Positions 17,371 to 26,235 are shown, counted from the stretch's first letter. The stretch: 47,113 nucleotides of DNA from Microbacterium enclense (GCF_004022425.1 NZ_RBZY01000030.1:1-47113), one strand, 5' to 3'. The notes: a model not told the origin generated them from the sequence alone. Numbers and translations are program-made.

Positions 17371-17799
17371 TCACACCGGCCAGACGTAGGGAAGGTCGTC
17401 GGGGACGTCGCCGAAGCGGGGCCGGTAGAACTCGGCATCCTTGCGGACGAGGTTCGACCGGTGCGCCAGGTGAAAGGCCTCGTCGCCCAGCCACGGCGGG
17501 AGGTCCAGCTCACCCTGCGGTCGTGCGTCGACATCCGGCGCGAAGGCGAGGATCTTCTCCCGCACAGTGTCGGCGCGGCCCTGCGCGATCCAGGCATCGG
17601 TCATGACCAGCCCGTACGACACCAGGGCGGGCAGGTGCCCGTCCCACATCTTCGCGGCGGGGTGGTGGCGCCACCCGTGGTCGGGAATCGTGAGCGCACG
17701 CAGGAGCTGGAACGTCTCGACGCGCTGCTTGCCGAGTCGGCGGCTGTCCAGCGCGTCGGCGGAGTCGACGAACGACGGGTAGGGAAGGAACGTCTGCAC
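17371..17799 (-). CDS. MSMEG_6728 family protein (pyrimidine-dimer-glycosylase-like fold)
   Basis: 142 residues, starting MQTFLPYPSFVDSADALDSRRLGKQR and ending RPRFGDVPDDLPYVWPV, which I recognise as the actinobacterial MSMEG_6728 family. The family is, to my knowledge, distantly related to pyrimidine dimer DNA glycosylases; no activity is proven. The GTG start lies 2 bases after the upstream DUF2004 gene. It converges with the pit operon. Confidence 0.85.
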   Translation of the reverse strand: MQTFLPYPSFVDSADALDSRRLGKQRVETFQLLRALTIPDHGWRHHPAAKMWDGHLPALVSYGLVMTDAWIAQGRADTVREKILAFAPDVDARPQGELDLPPWLGDEAFHLAHRSNLVRKDAEFYRPRFGDVPDDLPYVWPV

Positions 17800-17801
17800 G
17801 A

Positions 17802-18302
17802 TCAGTCGGCGCTGGTGACCGACTGCACCTGCCCGTCGGATGCGAGGTTGACCAGGAGCACGTCATCGGTCGAGTCGGGGTCGAGCGCGTATTCGAGGAC
17901 CGCGAAGGGATCAGCGCCGCCGTGCTCGTCGGCGAGGATCGTCATGCTCATCAACTGCAGCGACTTGATCACGTCGATGTGCGTGTCTCCGGAGGGGTCG
18001 GAGAGCAAGTCGTTCAGCTCATCGCCGAGGGTCGCCTGCTGCTGCAGGATGTACTCGGTCACCTCGCTGGTGCGGTCGTCGAGCTCGTTGACCATGGCGT
18101 TCCGGGCGGCGAGGTCGATCGTCTCGAGCGACGAGATCATCGCCGCGGCGACGTCGAGCGCGTCGATCGACACGTCGTCCTGGTCGGGGGCGGTGAGATC
18201 GACCGTGACGCTCTGGTCGCCGAACTCCACGTTCTCCGACCAGAAGATCGACCCGTCGGGTCCTGACTCGAGGAGTCCGAAGAAGTCGTGCTCGATCGCC
18301 AT
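17802..18302 (-). CDS. DUF2004-like acidic protein
   Basis: 166 residues, strongly acidic, starting MAIEHDFFGLLESGPDGSIFWSE. The pattern matches the DUF2004 family (hDFFGLL at the start), of unknown function. No signal peptide, membrane segment or catalytic motif is visible. It lies 70 bases downstream of ftsY and just upstream of the MSMEG_6728-type gene, probably in one operon with that gene. Confidence 0.8.
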   Translation of the reverse strand: MAIEHDFFGLLESGPDGSIFWSENVEFGDQSVTVDLTAPDQDDVSIDALDVAAAMISSLETIDLAARNAMVNELDDRTSEVTEYILQQQATLGDELNDLLSDPSGDTHIDVIKSLQLMSMTILADEHGGADPFAVLEYALDPDSTDDVLLVNLASDGQVQSVTSAD

Positions 18303-18372
18303 CCCCCCATGAAACCAGCCCGACCCTCCGCACGGAAGGCGACCCGCCAGGGCCGCTGCGTGCGGTATGGGC

Positions 18373-19245
18373 CTAGTCGACGAGCGAGGCGGCGAAGACG
18401 TGGGGCGTGAAGCCCGTGAGATCGTTGATGCCCTCGCCCTGGCCGAGCAGTTTGACGGGGATGCCGGTGCGCTCCTGGACCGCCAGGACGAAGCCGCCCT
18501 TCGCCGACCCGTCCAGCTTGGTGAGGACGAGCCCGGTCACCCCGGCGCTGTCGAGGAAGGCCTGGGCCTGCATCAGGCCGTTCTGCCCGGTCGTGGCATC
18601 CAGAACGAGGAGGACCTCGCTGATCGGGGCCTGCTTCTCGATGACGCGCTTGATCTTGCCGAGCTCGTCCATCAGGCCGCCCTTGGTGTGCAGGCGTCCC
18701 GCCGTATCGATGAGCACGATCTCCGTGCCCGTCTCTTTCGCGTGCGCGACGGTCTGGAAGGCGACGGATGCCGGGTCCTGGCCTTCCTGTTGGGGGCGAA
18801 CGATCGTGGCTCCCCCGCGTTCGGCCCACGTCGCGAGCTGGTCGACGGCCGCGGCCCGGAAGGTGTCCGCCGCGCCGACCACGACGCTGCGGCCGTAGCG
18901 CTGGAGGAACTTCGCGAACTTCCCGATCGTCGTGGTCTTGCCGACGCCGTTGACACCCACGACGAGCACGACCGCCGGGCGCTCGGTGAGGCGCAGCGTC
19001 GTGTCGAACTTGGCGAAGTGCTCCTCGAGGGTCTCGCGGAGCATGCGCTGGAGATCGCGTGGGTCGGTCGTGCGGTAGCGGTCGACCTTCTCGCGTAGTT
19101 CGTCGACCAGACGCTCGGTGACGTCGGGGCCGAAGTCGGCCGTCAGCAATGCCGTCTCCAGGTCGTCCCACGTGGTCTCGTCGATCGTGGGTTTGACGAA
19201 CAGCCCGCGCAGCGCGCGGCCGAGCGACCAGGAGTTCTCAGCCAT
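18373..19245 (-). CDS. ftsY: Signal recognition particle receptor FtsY
   Basis: 290 residues: only the NG GTPase domains, without the long acidic A domain of E. coli FtsY. Motifs: LVVGVNGVGKTTTIGKFAKFL, ADTFRAAAVDQL, DTAGRLHTKGGLMDEL and LTKLDGSAKGGFVL. It docks SRP-ribosome complexes at the membrane. It follows smc directly (4 bases between smc stop and ftsY ATG), the standard order. A TAAGCT hexamer exactly 6 bases before the ATG suggests an extra leaderless promoter inside the smc end. Confidence 0.96.
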   Translation of the reverse strand: MAENSWSLGRALRGLFVKPTIDETTWDDLETALLTADFGPDVTERLVDELREKVDRYRTTDPRDLQRMLRETLEEHFAKFDTTLRLTERPAVVLVVGVNGVGKTTTIGKFAKFLQRYGRSVVVGAADTFRAAAVDQLATWAERGGATIVRPQQEGQDPASVAFQTVAHAKETGTEIVLIDTAGRLHTKGGLMDELGKIKRVIEKQAPISEVLLVLDATTGQNGLMQAQAFLDSAGVTGLVLTKLDGSAKGGFVLAVQERTGIPVKLLGQGEGINDLTGFTPHVFAASLVD

Positions 19246-19249
19246 TCCC

Positions 19250-22200
19250 TCAGCTTACGGGGGCCGGTTCCGCCGTCGCGCGGGCGCGATCGCCGACGCG
19301 CTGGCCGACCACCGCCGACACGCCGTCCTGACGCATGGACACGCCGTAAAGCGCGTCCGCGATCTCCATCGTCCGCTTCTGGTGCGTGATGACGATGAGC
19401 TGGCTGCTCTCACGCAGCTTCTCGAACACCCCGAGCAGGCGACCGAGGTTCGCGTCGTCGAGCGCCGCCTCCACCTCGTCGAGGATGTAGAACGGGCTCG
19501 GGCGCGCCGTGAAGATGGCCGTGAGGAACGCCACCGCAGCCAGCGACCGCTCCCCGCCCGAGAGGAGCGAGAGCCGCTCGATCTTCTTGCCGACGGGGCG
19601 TACCGCGACCTCGATCCCTGTCGTCAGGGGGTTGTCCGGGTCGGTGAGCGAGATGCTGCCGGCTCCCCCTGGGAAGAGGATCGGGAAGATCTCGCCGAAG
19701 GCTGCGCGCGTGTCCTCGAAAGCGGCGACGAAGATCGTCTGCATCCGATCGTCGAGCTCGGCGATGATCGTCTGCAGGTCGGTGCGGGTCTGCTGCAGAT
19801 CGGCGAGCTGTTCCGTCAGGAAGGCGTGACGCTGCTCCAACGCGGCGAACTCCTCGAGCGCGAGCGGATTCACGCGGCCGAGTTGGGCGAGTTTCCGCTC
19901 GGCCTCCTGAAGTCGACGTTTCTGTGCCGCGCGATCGAAGGGCTCGCTGGCGTCACCGTCGCCGACCGGGATGGCCTGGTCGGGTCCGTATTCCGAAACG
20001 AGAATGTCTTCGTCGAGCGACAGCTCCGACTGCACGCGCTCGAGCAGGCTCGTGACGTGGAGTCGCTTCTCGTGCATCTGCAGCTCAAGGCCGTGGACGC
20101 TCTCGGTCAGGCGCGCGAGGCGTTCCCGCACAGAGTTCTCGTCCGCTCGAGCGCGGGCCAGGCCGGCCGTGACGGCGGAGCGGGCCGACTCGGCTGCGGC
20201 GAGCTCGACCCGTGCCTGGCTGACCGACCGGTCTACCGAGTCGAGCAGCGCCGGAAGCGCCCCCGCGACCTCGGCTGCGATCTCGCGCTGCGCCCGGCGG
20301 ATCACCGCGCGCCGTGCAGCCGCAGCCGCGGCGGACCGCTCGCGCTCGCGCTGCTGTTCCAGCTGAACGATGCGGGCCTCCCCCGCACGGACGCGCTCGC
20401 GCAGGGTTTCGATGTCGAGCCGCGCCCGCATCTCGCCCTCGCGCGCCTCCTCCAGATCGGCCACCATGCCCTCGCGCGCGGACGCGTCGAGCAGGGGACG
20501 GGGCACCTCCAGCGCCCGGGCGAGCGTCTCGTCCGCCAGGCGGGCGTGCTCCTCGGCCTCGGCGACGGCGGCCTGCGCCTGCGCGAGGCCGGCCTCGAGC
20601 CGCTCGCACTCCGCGACCGCCGCCTCAAACCGCACGGTGACGCGGTTCAGCCTTTCGGCGTGGGCCGCCAGGGCGGCGTCGTGAGCGCGGAGGGTCGCGA
20701 GCGCGTCCTTGGTTCGCGCGCGAGCGTCCGTCAACGTCTGTTGCGCGTCGCCCAGGGCCTCCCGGAGGGAGTCGGCCACCACGGTGATCTCAGCGAGTCG
20801 ATCAGCGGCCGCATCACGTTCGGCGGCGAGTTCGAGACGCGACCGTCCCGAGCCCGAGCCGGCACGCACCGTGCGGGCGGTGACGACCTCGCCGTCGCGC
20901 GTGACGACGGCCGTTCCCGGCGACGCGGACTCGAGCGCCGGGCGCACGACCTCCGCGGCAGCGATGTCGTCGACGATCCAGACGCCGGCCAGGACGCCGC
21001 GCACCCCCGCGGGCGCCGAGACGACCTCGACCGCACGGACGGCGCCCTCGATCGGAGTCGTCTCCCCCGCGTCGGGTGCGTCGGCGATCGCGATCTCGAC
21101 GACGCCGAGATCACCCTCGCGCGCGGCCCGGGCCGCCGCGAACGCCGCCGCGCCGTCATCGACCAGAAGCCCTTCGGCCAGGGACCCGAGGACCGCGGCG
21201 ATCGCGGCTTCGTACCCCGCGGTCACCTTCACAGCATCGCCGACGAGTCCACGGATGCCGTCGCCTCCGCTCCCCGCGAGATCCGCCGCCGCATTGCGCA
21301 CATCCAACGCGCGCCCGAGGGCCGCGGTCTGTGCGGTGAGCGCGTCGCGTTCGCGCTCCGCGGCGTGCAGACGGTCACGGATGCCAGACACTTCGGTCTC
21401 GGTCTCGTTCGTCTCGCGCTGTGCGCGCTCGTACGCCGCGGCGTGCTCCGCCGTCGATTCCTCCGGCGTCACGTCGGGATCGAGGTCGGCGCGCGCCTGT
21501 TCGGCCTCGGCGAGGCGCTCGCGTGCGGCATCCAGAGCCCGTTGCTGTCGGTCGACGGCTCCGCGGACGGCGGCCAGTCCCGACGCCGCCGCCTCGGCGG
21601 AACCGCGCAGTGCGGTGAGCTTCATGTCGTGTTCGGACACCAGCGCGCTCTGCGCGGCGATGTCCGTGTCCAATGCGTCGAGTTCGGCGCGGGCACGTGC
21701 GACTCCGCGGGCGGCGTCCGCCGCGGCATCCTGGGCGTCACCGAGACCGCCGGCGATGTCGTCGATCTCGGTGCGAAGGTCGTCGATCGTCGCCTGCGTC
21801 ACGGTCGGCACGGCAGTAGAGCTGTCGCCCTCGTCATCGGCGAGCAGCGTCAGACGCTGGCCCGCGAGCGTGTACAGCCCGCGAAGGCGCTCCTGCACCT
21901 GCTCCAGGGAAAACGCGACGCGTCGTGCGCGGTCGACGGCCTCCGAACGCTGCTCCTCCTCGAGTCGCTCGACCTTGTGCCGGATGCCGTCCGCCTGGTC
22001 CTGCAGCATCAGCCGCTCGGTGTGGCGTTCGCTCTCGGCCGCCGCGGCGTCGGCGAGCTCGCGCCGCAGGCTCACGAGTTCATCGGCGAACAGCCGCGCC
22101 TTCGCGTCACGAACGACCGCGGCGATGGTGGCCGCCTCCCGGGCGATCTCGGCCTGCTTGCCGAGGGGTTTCAGCTGTCGACGCAACTCCCCGGCGAGGT

Positions 22201-22777
22201 CGCTCAACCGGGTGAGGTTGGTCTCCATCGCCTCGAGCTTGCGGACCGTCTTCTCCTTGCGGCGGCGGTGCTTGAGGATGCCGGCGGCCTCCTCGATGAA
22301 GCCGCGCCGTTCCTCCGCCGACGCCTGCAGCACGGTGTCGAGCCGCCCCTGGCCGATGATCACGTGCATCTCCCGGCCGAGGCCCGAGTCGCTCAGCAGC
22401 TCCTGCACGTCGAGCAGACGGCACGTCTGACCGTTGATCGCGTACTCGCTGGCTCCGGTACGGAACAGCGTGCGGCTGATCGTGACCTCGGTGTAGTCGA
22501 TCGGGAGCGCGCCGTCGGTGTTGTCGACCGTCAGCTGCACCTCCGCGCGTCCGAGAGGACCGCGGGTCGAGGTGCCGGCGAAGATGACGTCCTCCATCTT
22601 GCCGCCGCGGAGGGTCTTCGCCCCTTGCTCGCCCATCACCCACGCGAGTGCGTCCACCACATTGGACTTCCCCGAGCCGTTCGGCCCCACGATGCAGGTG
22701 ACGCCCGGCTCGAGAGCGAACGTCGTCGACTGCGCGAAGGACTTGAACCCCTTCAGCGTGACGCTCTTCAGGTGCAT
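19250..22777 (-). CDS. smc: Chromosome segregation ATPase SMC
   Basis: 1175 residues. Forms the ring of the SMC-ScpAB condensin. Walker A GPNGSGKS at 31-38; long coiled coil; hinge around 500-650 (GGDGIRGLVGDAVKVTAGYEAAIAAVLG); second coiled coil; C-terminal head with LSGGERSLAAVAF and Walker B FYILDEVEAALDDANL. The frame is open for 400 more bases upstream, but MHLKSVTLKGFKSFAQSTTF from the ATG at 22777 is the family start. ftsY follows directly. Confidence 0.97.
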   Translation of the reverse strand: MHLKSVTLKGFKSFAQSTTFALEPGVTCIVGPNGSGKSNVVDALAWVMGEQGAKTLRGGKMEDVIFAGTSTRGPLGRAEVQLTVDNTDGALPIDYTEVTISRTLFRTGASEYAINGQTCRLLDVQELLSDSGLGREMHVIIGQGRLDTVLQASAEERRGFIEEAAGILKHRRRKEKTVRKLEAMETNLTRLSDLAGELRRQLKPLGKQAEIAREAATIAAVVRDAKARLFADELVSLRRELADAAAAESERHTERLMLQDQADGIRHKVERLEEEQRSEAVDRARRVAFSLEQVQERLRGLYTLAGQRLTLLADDEGDSSTAVPTVTQATIDDLRTEIDDIAGGLGDAQDAAADAARGVARARAELDALDTDIAAQSALVSEHDMKLTALRGSAEAAASGLAAVRGAVDRQQRALDAARERLAEAEQARADLDPDVTPEESTAEHAAAYERAQRETNETETEVSGIRDRLHAAERERDALTAQTAALGRALDVRNAAADLAGSGGDGIRGLVGDAVKVTAGYEAAIAAVLGSLAEGLLVDDGAAAFAAARAAREGDLGVVEIAIADAPDAGETTPIEGAVRAVEVVSAPAGVRGVLAGVWIVDDIAAAEVVRPALESASPGTAVVTRDGEVVTARTVRAGSGSGRSRLELAAERDAAADRLAEITVVADSLREALGDAQQTLTDARARTKDALATLRAHDAALAAHAERLNRVTVRFEAAVAECERLEAGLAQAQAAVAEAEEHARLADETLARALEVPRPLLDASAREGMVADLEEAREGEMRARLDIETLRERVRAGEARIVQLEQQRERERSAAAAAARRAVIRRAQREIAAEVAGALPALLDSVDRSVSQARVELAAAESARSAVTAGLARARADENSVRERLARLTESVHGLELQMHEKRLHVTSLLERVQSELSLDEDILVSEYGPDQAIPVGDGDASEPFDRAAQKRRLQEAERKLAQLGRVNPLALEEFAALEQRHAFLTEQLADLQQTRTDLQTIIAELDDRMQTIFVAAFEDTRAAFGEIFPILFPGGAGSISLTDPDNPLTTGIEVAVRPVGKKIERLSLLSGGERSLAAVAFLTAIFTARPSPFYILDEVEAALDDANLGRLLGVFEKLRESSQLIVITHQKRTMEIADALYGVSMRQDGVSAVVGQRVGDRARATAEPAPVS
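19252..19257 (-). promoter_or_regulatory. Putative -10 (TAAGCT) for ftsY
   Basis: Minus-strand TAAGCT, overlapping the last codons of smc, ends 6 bases before the ftsY ATG. It would allow ftsY expression independent of smc. Confidence 0.45.
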
Positions 22778-22905
22778 GCGGATGCGCCTTCCCGACCCGG
22801 TGGACTTCCGCCTCACGCTACCCGACGACCCGCGGAATCCCGCGGTGGCTGGCCGTTCGCGCGGACGCCGACTCGCCCGGGTGACCATCATTCCTGAATC
22901 TTCGC

Positions 22906-22935
22906 TTGACATCCGCTGGATGCCTTCGCTAACGT
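22906..22935 (+). promoter_or_regulatory. Promoter of the small-ORF / GNAT unit
   Basis: A perfect -35 TTGACA (22906-22911), 18-base spacer and -10 TAACGT (22930-22935). The transcript would start about 30 bases before the small ORF at 22973. This is the best sigma-70-like match noticed in the window. Confidence 0.65.
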
Positions 22936-22972
22936 CGGTGGTCGCAACCGACTGAGAGAGGAGGTCACTCCC

Positions 22973-23086
22973 ATGATTCGCACCATCACCGGCTTCACCG
23001 CCACCGGCTTCACCGCCGTTACCGTGCTGTCCGCACCCCTGCGCGGAGTGACCACCGCCGTCGGCATGCCTGTTCTTCAGGCGTAA
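22973..23086 (+). CDS. 37-residue hydrophobic peptide
   Basis: ATG at 22973 with an excellent Shine-Dalgarno sequence (GAGGAGGT, about 8 bases upstream) and a strong promoter before it. It encodes MIRTITGFTATGFTAVTV, then LSAPLRGVTTAVGMPVLQA. It contains an in-frame 15-base tandem repeat (ITGFTATGFTA region). It is moderately hydrophobic and Thr/Ala/Gly-rich with no clear signal peptide. It could be a short functional peptide or a translated leader for the genes downstream. No relatives are known to me. Confidence 0.6.
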   Translation: MIRTITGFTATGFTAVTVLSAPLRGVTTAVGMPVLQA

Positions 23087-23157
23087 CCGCGTCGCGTCGA
23101 GACGTCTTTCCGTCTCCGCTCCCGCACCGTCGTCCGTTTCCCGGATGCCGTGCACCC

Positions 23158-23173
23158 GGGTCGTCTTCGACCC
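23158..23173 (+). terminator. Hairpin between the small ORF and the 85-residue gene
   Basis: GGGTCG-TCTT-CGACCC, a perfect 6-base stem followed by a pyrimidine-rich stretch. It lies in the 153-base gap after the 37-residue ORF. It could be a partial terminator or attenuator before the 85-residue and GNAT genes. Confidence 0.4.
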
Positions 23174-23239
23174 TTCCGCCACTTCTCGCCTTCTCTAGGC
23201 CGTGGCTCCTCTGCTCGTTCTTCTCATCGGAGCATCCGC

Positions 23240-23497
23240 ATGAACGCCTCGCTCACACGCGCGCCGCAGCACACGGCATCCGCGCTGTCCTTTCCCGTCG
23301 TCGAGACCCGCCTCGGTCTCCTCGACCGTCTCTCCCTCCGCCTCGGCCTGTGGCTGCTCACCCGCGCCGCCGCGCGCGTCGATCGCCTCGTGCACCGCAC
23401 CGAGCGCGACGATCTCGCGAACCGGGCCGCTCTCGAGCGCTCCCGGCGCGAGGCGCAGTGGCAGCGGCAGGCGCTTCTCTCGCGTCCGCCGCTGTGA
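23240..23497 (+). CDS. Small basic amphipathic protein
   Basis: 85 residues from the ATG at 23240 (CGGAG 6 bases upstream). An amphipathic or hydrophobic helix (RLGLLDRLSLRLGLWLLTRAA) precedes a highly charged Arg-rich helix (HRTERDDLANRAALERSRREAQWQRQ). No family is recognised; similar short proteins are common as unnamed genes in Actinobacteria. It may bind membrane or nucleic acid. It lies 60 bases upstream of the GNAT gene in the same direction. Confidence 0.7.
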   Translation: MNASLTRAPQHTASALSFPVVETRLGLLDRLSLRLGLWLLTRAAARVDRLVHRTERDDLANRAALERSRREAQWQRQALLSRPPL

Positions 23498-23557
23498 CCC
23501 GGCGGGGCCGGACTCCCCGGCCCCGCCCTCCCGTTCCCTTCCACCGAAAGTTCCGAC

Positions 23558-24640
23558 ATGACCACCCTTCCGCCCGGCCTCGAGCTCCGCCCGCTCCCCC
23601 TTCCGGCATCCATCGATGCCCCCGACGCCCACGACTTCCGCGAGATGGCGCGCATGCGCAATCTGGTCTACGCCGAGATCGCCGGTCACGACGACCACGC
23701 CATGCCCGCCGACGAGCTCCTCGCCCTCTACCGCCCCATCGCGGCACAGCTCCGGCTGCTGTGGATCGCCGTCCTCGACGGGGAGGTGGTGGGCCGTGTC
23801 GGCCTCGACCTGCCGCAGGAGGCTGGCGCGCGGACGGGCTTCTGGCTCATCGAGCTGCGCCGCAGCGCGTGGGGGCGCGGCATCGGACGCGCGGCGCACG
23901 AGCTGATCGAACGCACCGCGCGCGAGCACGGTCGCACCATCCTGCAGTCGTGGGCCGAGCACCCGGCCGCGGAGGGACCTCGCCTCGAGGCGCCGACCGG
24001 GTTCGGGAGCATCCCGCTCGACCGCGCCGCGCGGTTCTATCTCGACGCCGGGTACACCCTCGAGCAGATCGTGCGGCAGAGCCGCCTCGATCTCCCCGAC
24101 AGCGAGACGCACCTGCGGACGCTGCTCGCCGAGGCCGAGAACGCGGCGACCGGTTATCGCGTCATCCAGTGGACGCTCCCCACGCCGCCCGAGTTCGTCG
24201 ACGCGTTCGCCTACATGAAGTCGCGCATGATCACGGACGCGCCGGCCGCGGGCCTCGACTACGACGAAGAGATCTGGGATGCCGCTCGCGTCACCGACTG
24301 GGAACGCCGGTACACCGAGGCCGACCGACACGTGCTCGTGACCGTCGCCCAGCACATCGACAGCGGCGAACTCGCCGCCTTCAACGAGCTGTCCATCGGG
24401 AAGGATCGCACGGCTGTGACGCAGCAAGAGGACACCCTGGTCGTGGCATCCCATCGCGGGCATCGCCTCGGGATGCTGGTGAAGTGCGCCGGACTGGTCG
24501 CCTGGCGCGAGGCCATCCCGGAGTCACCCCGCGTGCTGACGTGGAACGCGGAGGAGAACAGGCCCATGCTCTCGATCAACGAGGCGATCGGGTTCGCCCC
24601 GATGTCGTACGAGGGCGCCTGGCAGAAAGTGCTCGGCTGA
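23558..24640 (+). CDS. Tandem GNAT family N-acetyltransferase
   Basis: 360 residues, with two GNAT domains. The first (about 1-170) has the acetyl-CoA motif A region FWLIELRRSAWGRGIGRAAHELIERTAREHG. The second (about 200-360) has VVASHRGHRLGMLVKCAGLVAW and the ending NRPMLSINEAIGFAPMSYEGAWQKVL, as in mycothiol-synthase-like GNAT proteins. The substrate is unknown. It is not MshD itself by context. ATG with GAAAG upstream. Confidence 0.85.
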   Translation: MTTLPPGLELRPLPLPASIDAPDAHDFREMARMRNLVYAEIAGHDDHAMPADELLALYRPIAAQLRLLWIAVLDGEVVGRVGLDLPQEAGARTGFWLIELRRSAWGRGIGRAAHELIERTAREHGRTILQSWAEHPAAEGPRLEAPTGFGSIPLDRAARFYLDAGYTLEQIVRQSRLDLPDSETHLRTLLAEAENAATGYRVIQWTLPTPPEFVDAFAYMKSRMITDAPAAGLDYDEEIWDAARVTDWERRYTEADRHVLVTVAQHIDSGELAAFNELSIGKDRTAVTQQEDTLVVASHRGHRLGMLVKCAGLVAWREAIPESPRVLTWNAEENRPMLSINEAIGFAPMSYEGAWQKVLG

Positions 24641-24661
24641 TGCCCGGCGGGGTCTGATCGC

Positions 24662-24728
24662 CGAGACTGCATCCGCCTGACGTCTCCGCTGCAGTCTGCG
24701 GCGGGTTCGTCAGGCGGGTGCGGTCTCG
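24662..24728 (+). terminator. Long hairpin after the GNAT gene
   Basis: 21-base arms at 24662-24682 and 24708-24728. The two mismatches (24668/24722 and 24672/24718) are both T-G, so a plus-strand RNA pairs completely with two G-U wobbles, while a minus-strand RNA would have two C-A mismatches. It begins 22 bases after the GNAT stop, consistent with a plus-strand terminator or 3' stabilising hairpin between convergent genes. Confidence 0.7.
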
Positions 24729-24754
24729 CGGGCCGGCCGCGGGCGCGGTGCGCG

Positions 24755-25753
24755 TCAGACCCGGACGAGCATCCCGCGCTCGCGCATGTCGTCTAGCGTC
24801 TCGACGATCGTGGTCTCGGCCGGACGCGGGGTGAAACCGAGCTCCGCCTTCGCGCGCTCGTTGTGGATCACGAGCGGCGGCAACTCGTCGCCCGGCTTCT
24901 CCGCGGTGGGCGCCGCGGCCGCCAGGTCGCCGAGGTGCGCCCGCAGAAGGGATGCCACTCCCAGCCACGAGATCGTCGGGCCGTCGGCGAGCAACAGGAA
25001 GCGTCTGCCCGCGGCGTCCGCGGTGTTCATCGCCGCCAGGTGCGCCGCCGACACGTCTCGCACATCGGCGATGCCGAACCGCTGACGCGGCGCGAGGGTC
25101 ATGCGCCCGTCGAGCATCCCGAGGAATGCCTGCAACGAGGACCGGGGGTCGGCCGTCAGGGTGGGTCCGGCGATCCACGTCGGGTTGAGGACGACCAGCT
25201 CGAGCTCGCCGCCCTCCCTCTCGACGAAGTCCCACGCGGCGCGCTCTGCCACGGCCTTCGAGCGAGGGTACGCCGGGAGTCCGGGCTGGTCCGGATCGGT
25301 CCAGTCGTCCTCGTCGAACTCTCGCACGCCCGCGCCATTCAGCGGCTTCGCCGAGTAACCGACGGCCGCGAAGGACGAGGTCAGCACGACCCGGGCGACC
25401 CTGGCATCCCGCGCCGCGCGGAGTACGCGCAGCGCGCCGTCGCGCGCCGGGGTGACCACGAGGTCCGCGTCCTCGGTGACGTGCGTCATCGGGGATGCCA
25501 GGTGATATACGCCCGCGACACCGGACACCGCGGCGTCCCAGCCTGCGTTGTCGGTCAGGGAGGCGACGGTCAGCTCAAGGGCGGCGTCGTCGGCTCCGGT
25601 GCGGCGGACGGCGCCACGGAGCGCCGGCTCCGCGTCGAGGGATCGGACGGTGGCACGCACGCGCGTGCCCTGCTGGAGGAGGTCGGCGACGACGCGGGTC
25701 CCGAGATACCCGGAGGCGCCGGTCACGAGGACGGTGGAGTGTGAATCGGTCAT
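24755..25753 (-). CDS. NAD(P)-dependent SDR-family reductase/epimerase
   Basis: 332 residues, extended short-chain dehydrogenase of the dihydroflavonol-reductase-like type. Nucleotide-binding motif TGASGYLGTR at 11-20; active-site Tyr162 and Lys166 (AYPRSK); VYHLASP after the fourth strand. The substrate is unknown, probably an aldehyde or ketone. It lies directly downstream of a merR gene, and a copy of the merR operator covers its promoter, so it is probably induced by the MerR protein. TCGACT lies 6 bases before the ATG; there is no Shine-Dalgarno sequence. Confidence 0.88.
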   Translation of the reverse strand: MTDSHSTVLVTGASGYLGTRVVADLLQQGTRVRATVRSLDAEPALRGAVRRTGADDAALELTVASLTDNAGWDAAVSGVAGVYHLASPMTHVTEDADLVVTPARDGALRVLRAARDARVARVVLTSSFAAVGYSAKPLNGAGVREFDEDDWTDPDQPGLPAYPRSKAVAERAAWDFVEREGGELELVVLNPTWIAGPTLTADPRSSLQAFLGMLDGRMTLAPRQRFGIADVRDVSAAHLAAMNTADAAGRRFLLLADGPTISWLGVASLLRAHLGDLAAAAPTAEKPGDELPPLVIHNERAKAELGFTPRPAETTIVETLDDMRERGMLVRV

Positions 25754-25759
25754 GAAGCG

Positions 25760-25792
25760 AGTCGAACAGACCTCAAGCGCTGGAGGTCAAGC
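25760..25792 (-). promoter_or_regulatory. SDR promoter with MerR operator copy 2
   Basis: Minus strand: TTGACC, 19-base spacer, TCGACT (25765-25760), then 6 bases to the SDR ATG. The spacer holds ACCTCAAGCGCTGGAGGT (25770-25787), a palindrome with one mismatch that overlaps the merR stop. Long 19-base spacers are typical of MerR-activated promoters. Confidence 0.65.
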
Positions 25793-26230
25793 GCGAAACA
25801 GCATCTTCAGCTCGGGATAGATCTCGTGCACTCGCGACTGCGCCTCCGCTTCGGCGGTTGCGTCGCCGCGGTCGCGGGCATCCCACAACTCCGCCTTGCG
25901 GCGCAGGTAGTCGAGATGCACACGCAGGGTCGCCATCTCGACCTCCACGCGTTCCGCATGGCCCAGCAGAATGTCGCGTTGCTGGGCCGCGGCGTCGTTG
26001 CCCCTCGTACGATTCGCCTGGTAGGTCCGCATGTCCTCGATGCCGACGCCCATCGCCCGGAGACACGCGAGCACCTGCAGATCGTCGAGGTCGCTCTCGC
26101 GGTAGCGCCGGTGGCCGCTGCTCGCGTCGCGCGCGATCGGGCCTATGAGCCCGACGTCCTCGTAGTAGCGGAGGGTGGGCTCACTGAGCCCGGACCGGCG
26201 TGCGGCCTGTTGGATGGTGAACATCGACAT
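25787..26230 (-). CDS. MerR family transcriptional regulator
   Basis: 147 residues. N-terminal winged helix FTIQQAARRSGLSEPTLRYYEDVGLIGPIARDASSGHRRYRESDLDDL, a typical MerR domain; then a dimerisation coiled coil (about 75-120). No metal-binding Cys cluster is visible, so the signal is probably an organic compound or redox state. It precedes the SDR gene. Both genes have the same operator and promoter layout, suggesting autoregulation plus SDR activation. Confidence 0.92.
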   Translation of the reverse strand: MSMFTIQQAARRSGLSEPTLRYYEDVGLIGPIARDASSGHRRYRESDLDDLQVLACLRAMGVGIEDMRTYQANRTRGNDAAAQQRDILLGHAERVEVEMATLRVHLDYLRRKAELWDARDRGDATAEAEAQSRVHEIYPELKMLFRA

Positions 26231-26235
26231 GCCGC

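Noticed and set aside
19118..22897. A 1259-residue open frame on the plus strand
   Set aside because: It is the exact antisense of smc. GC-rich coding DNA keeps antisense frames open; smc has all its family motifs, while this frame shows none.
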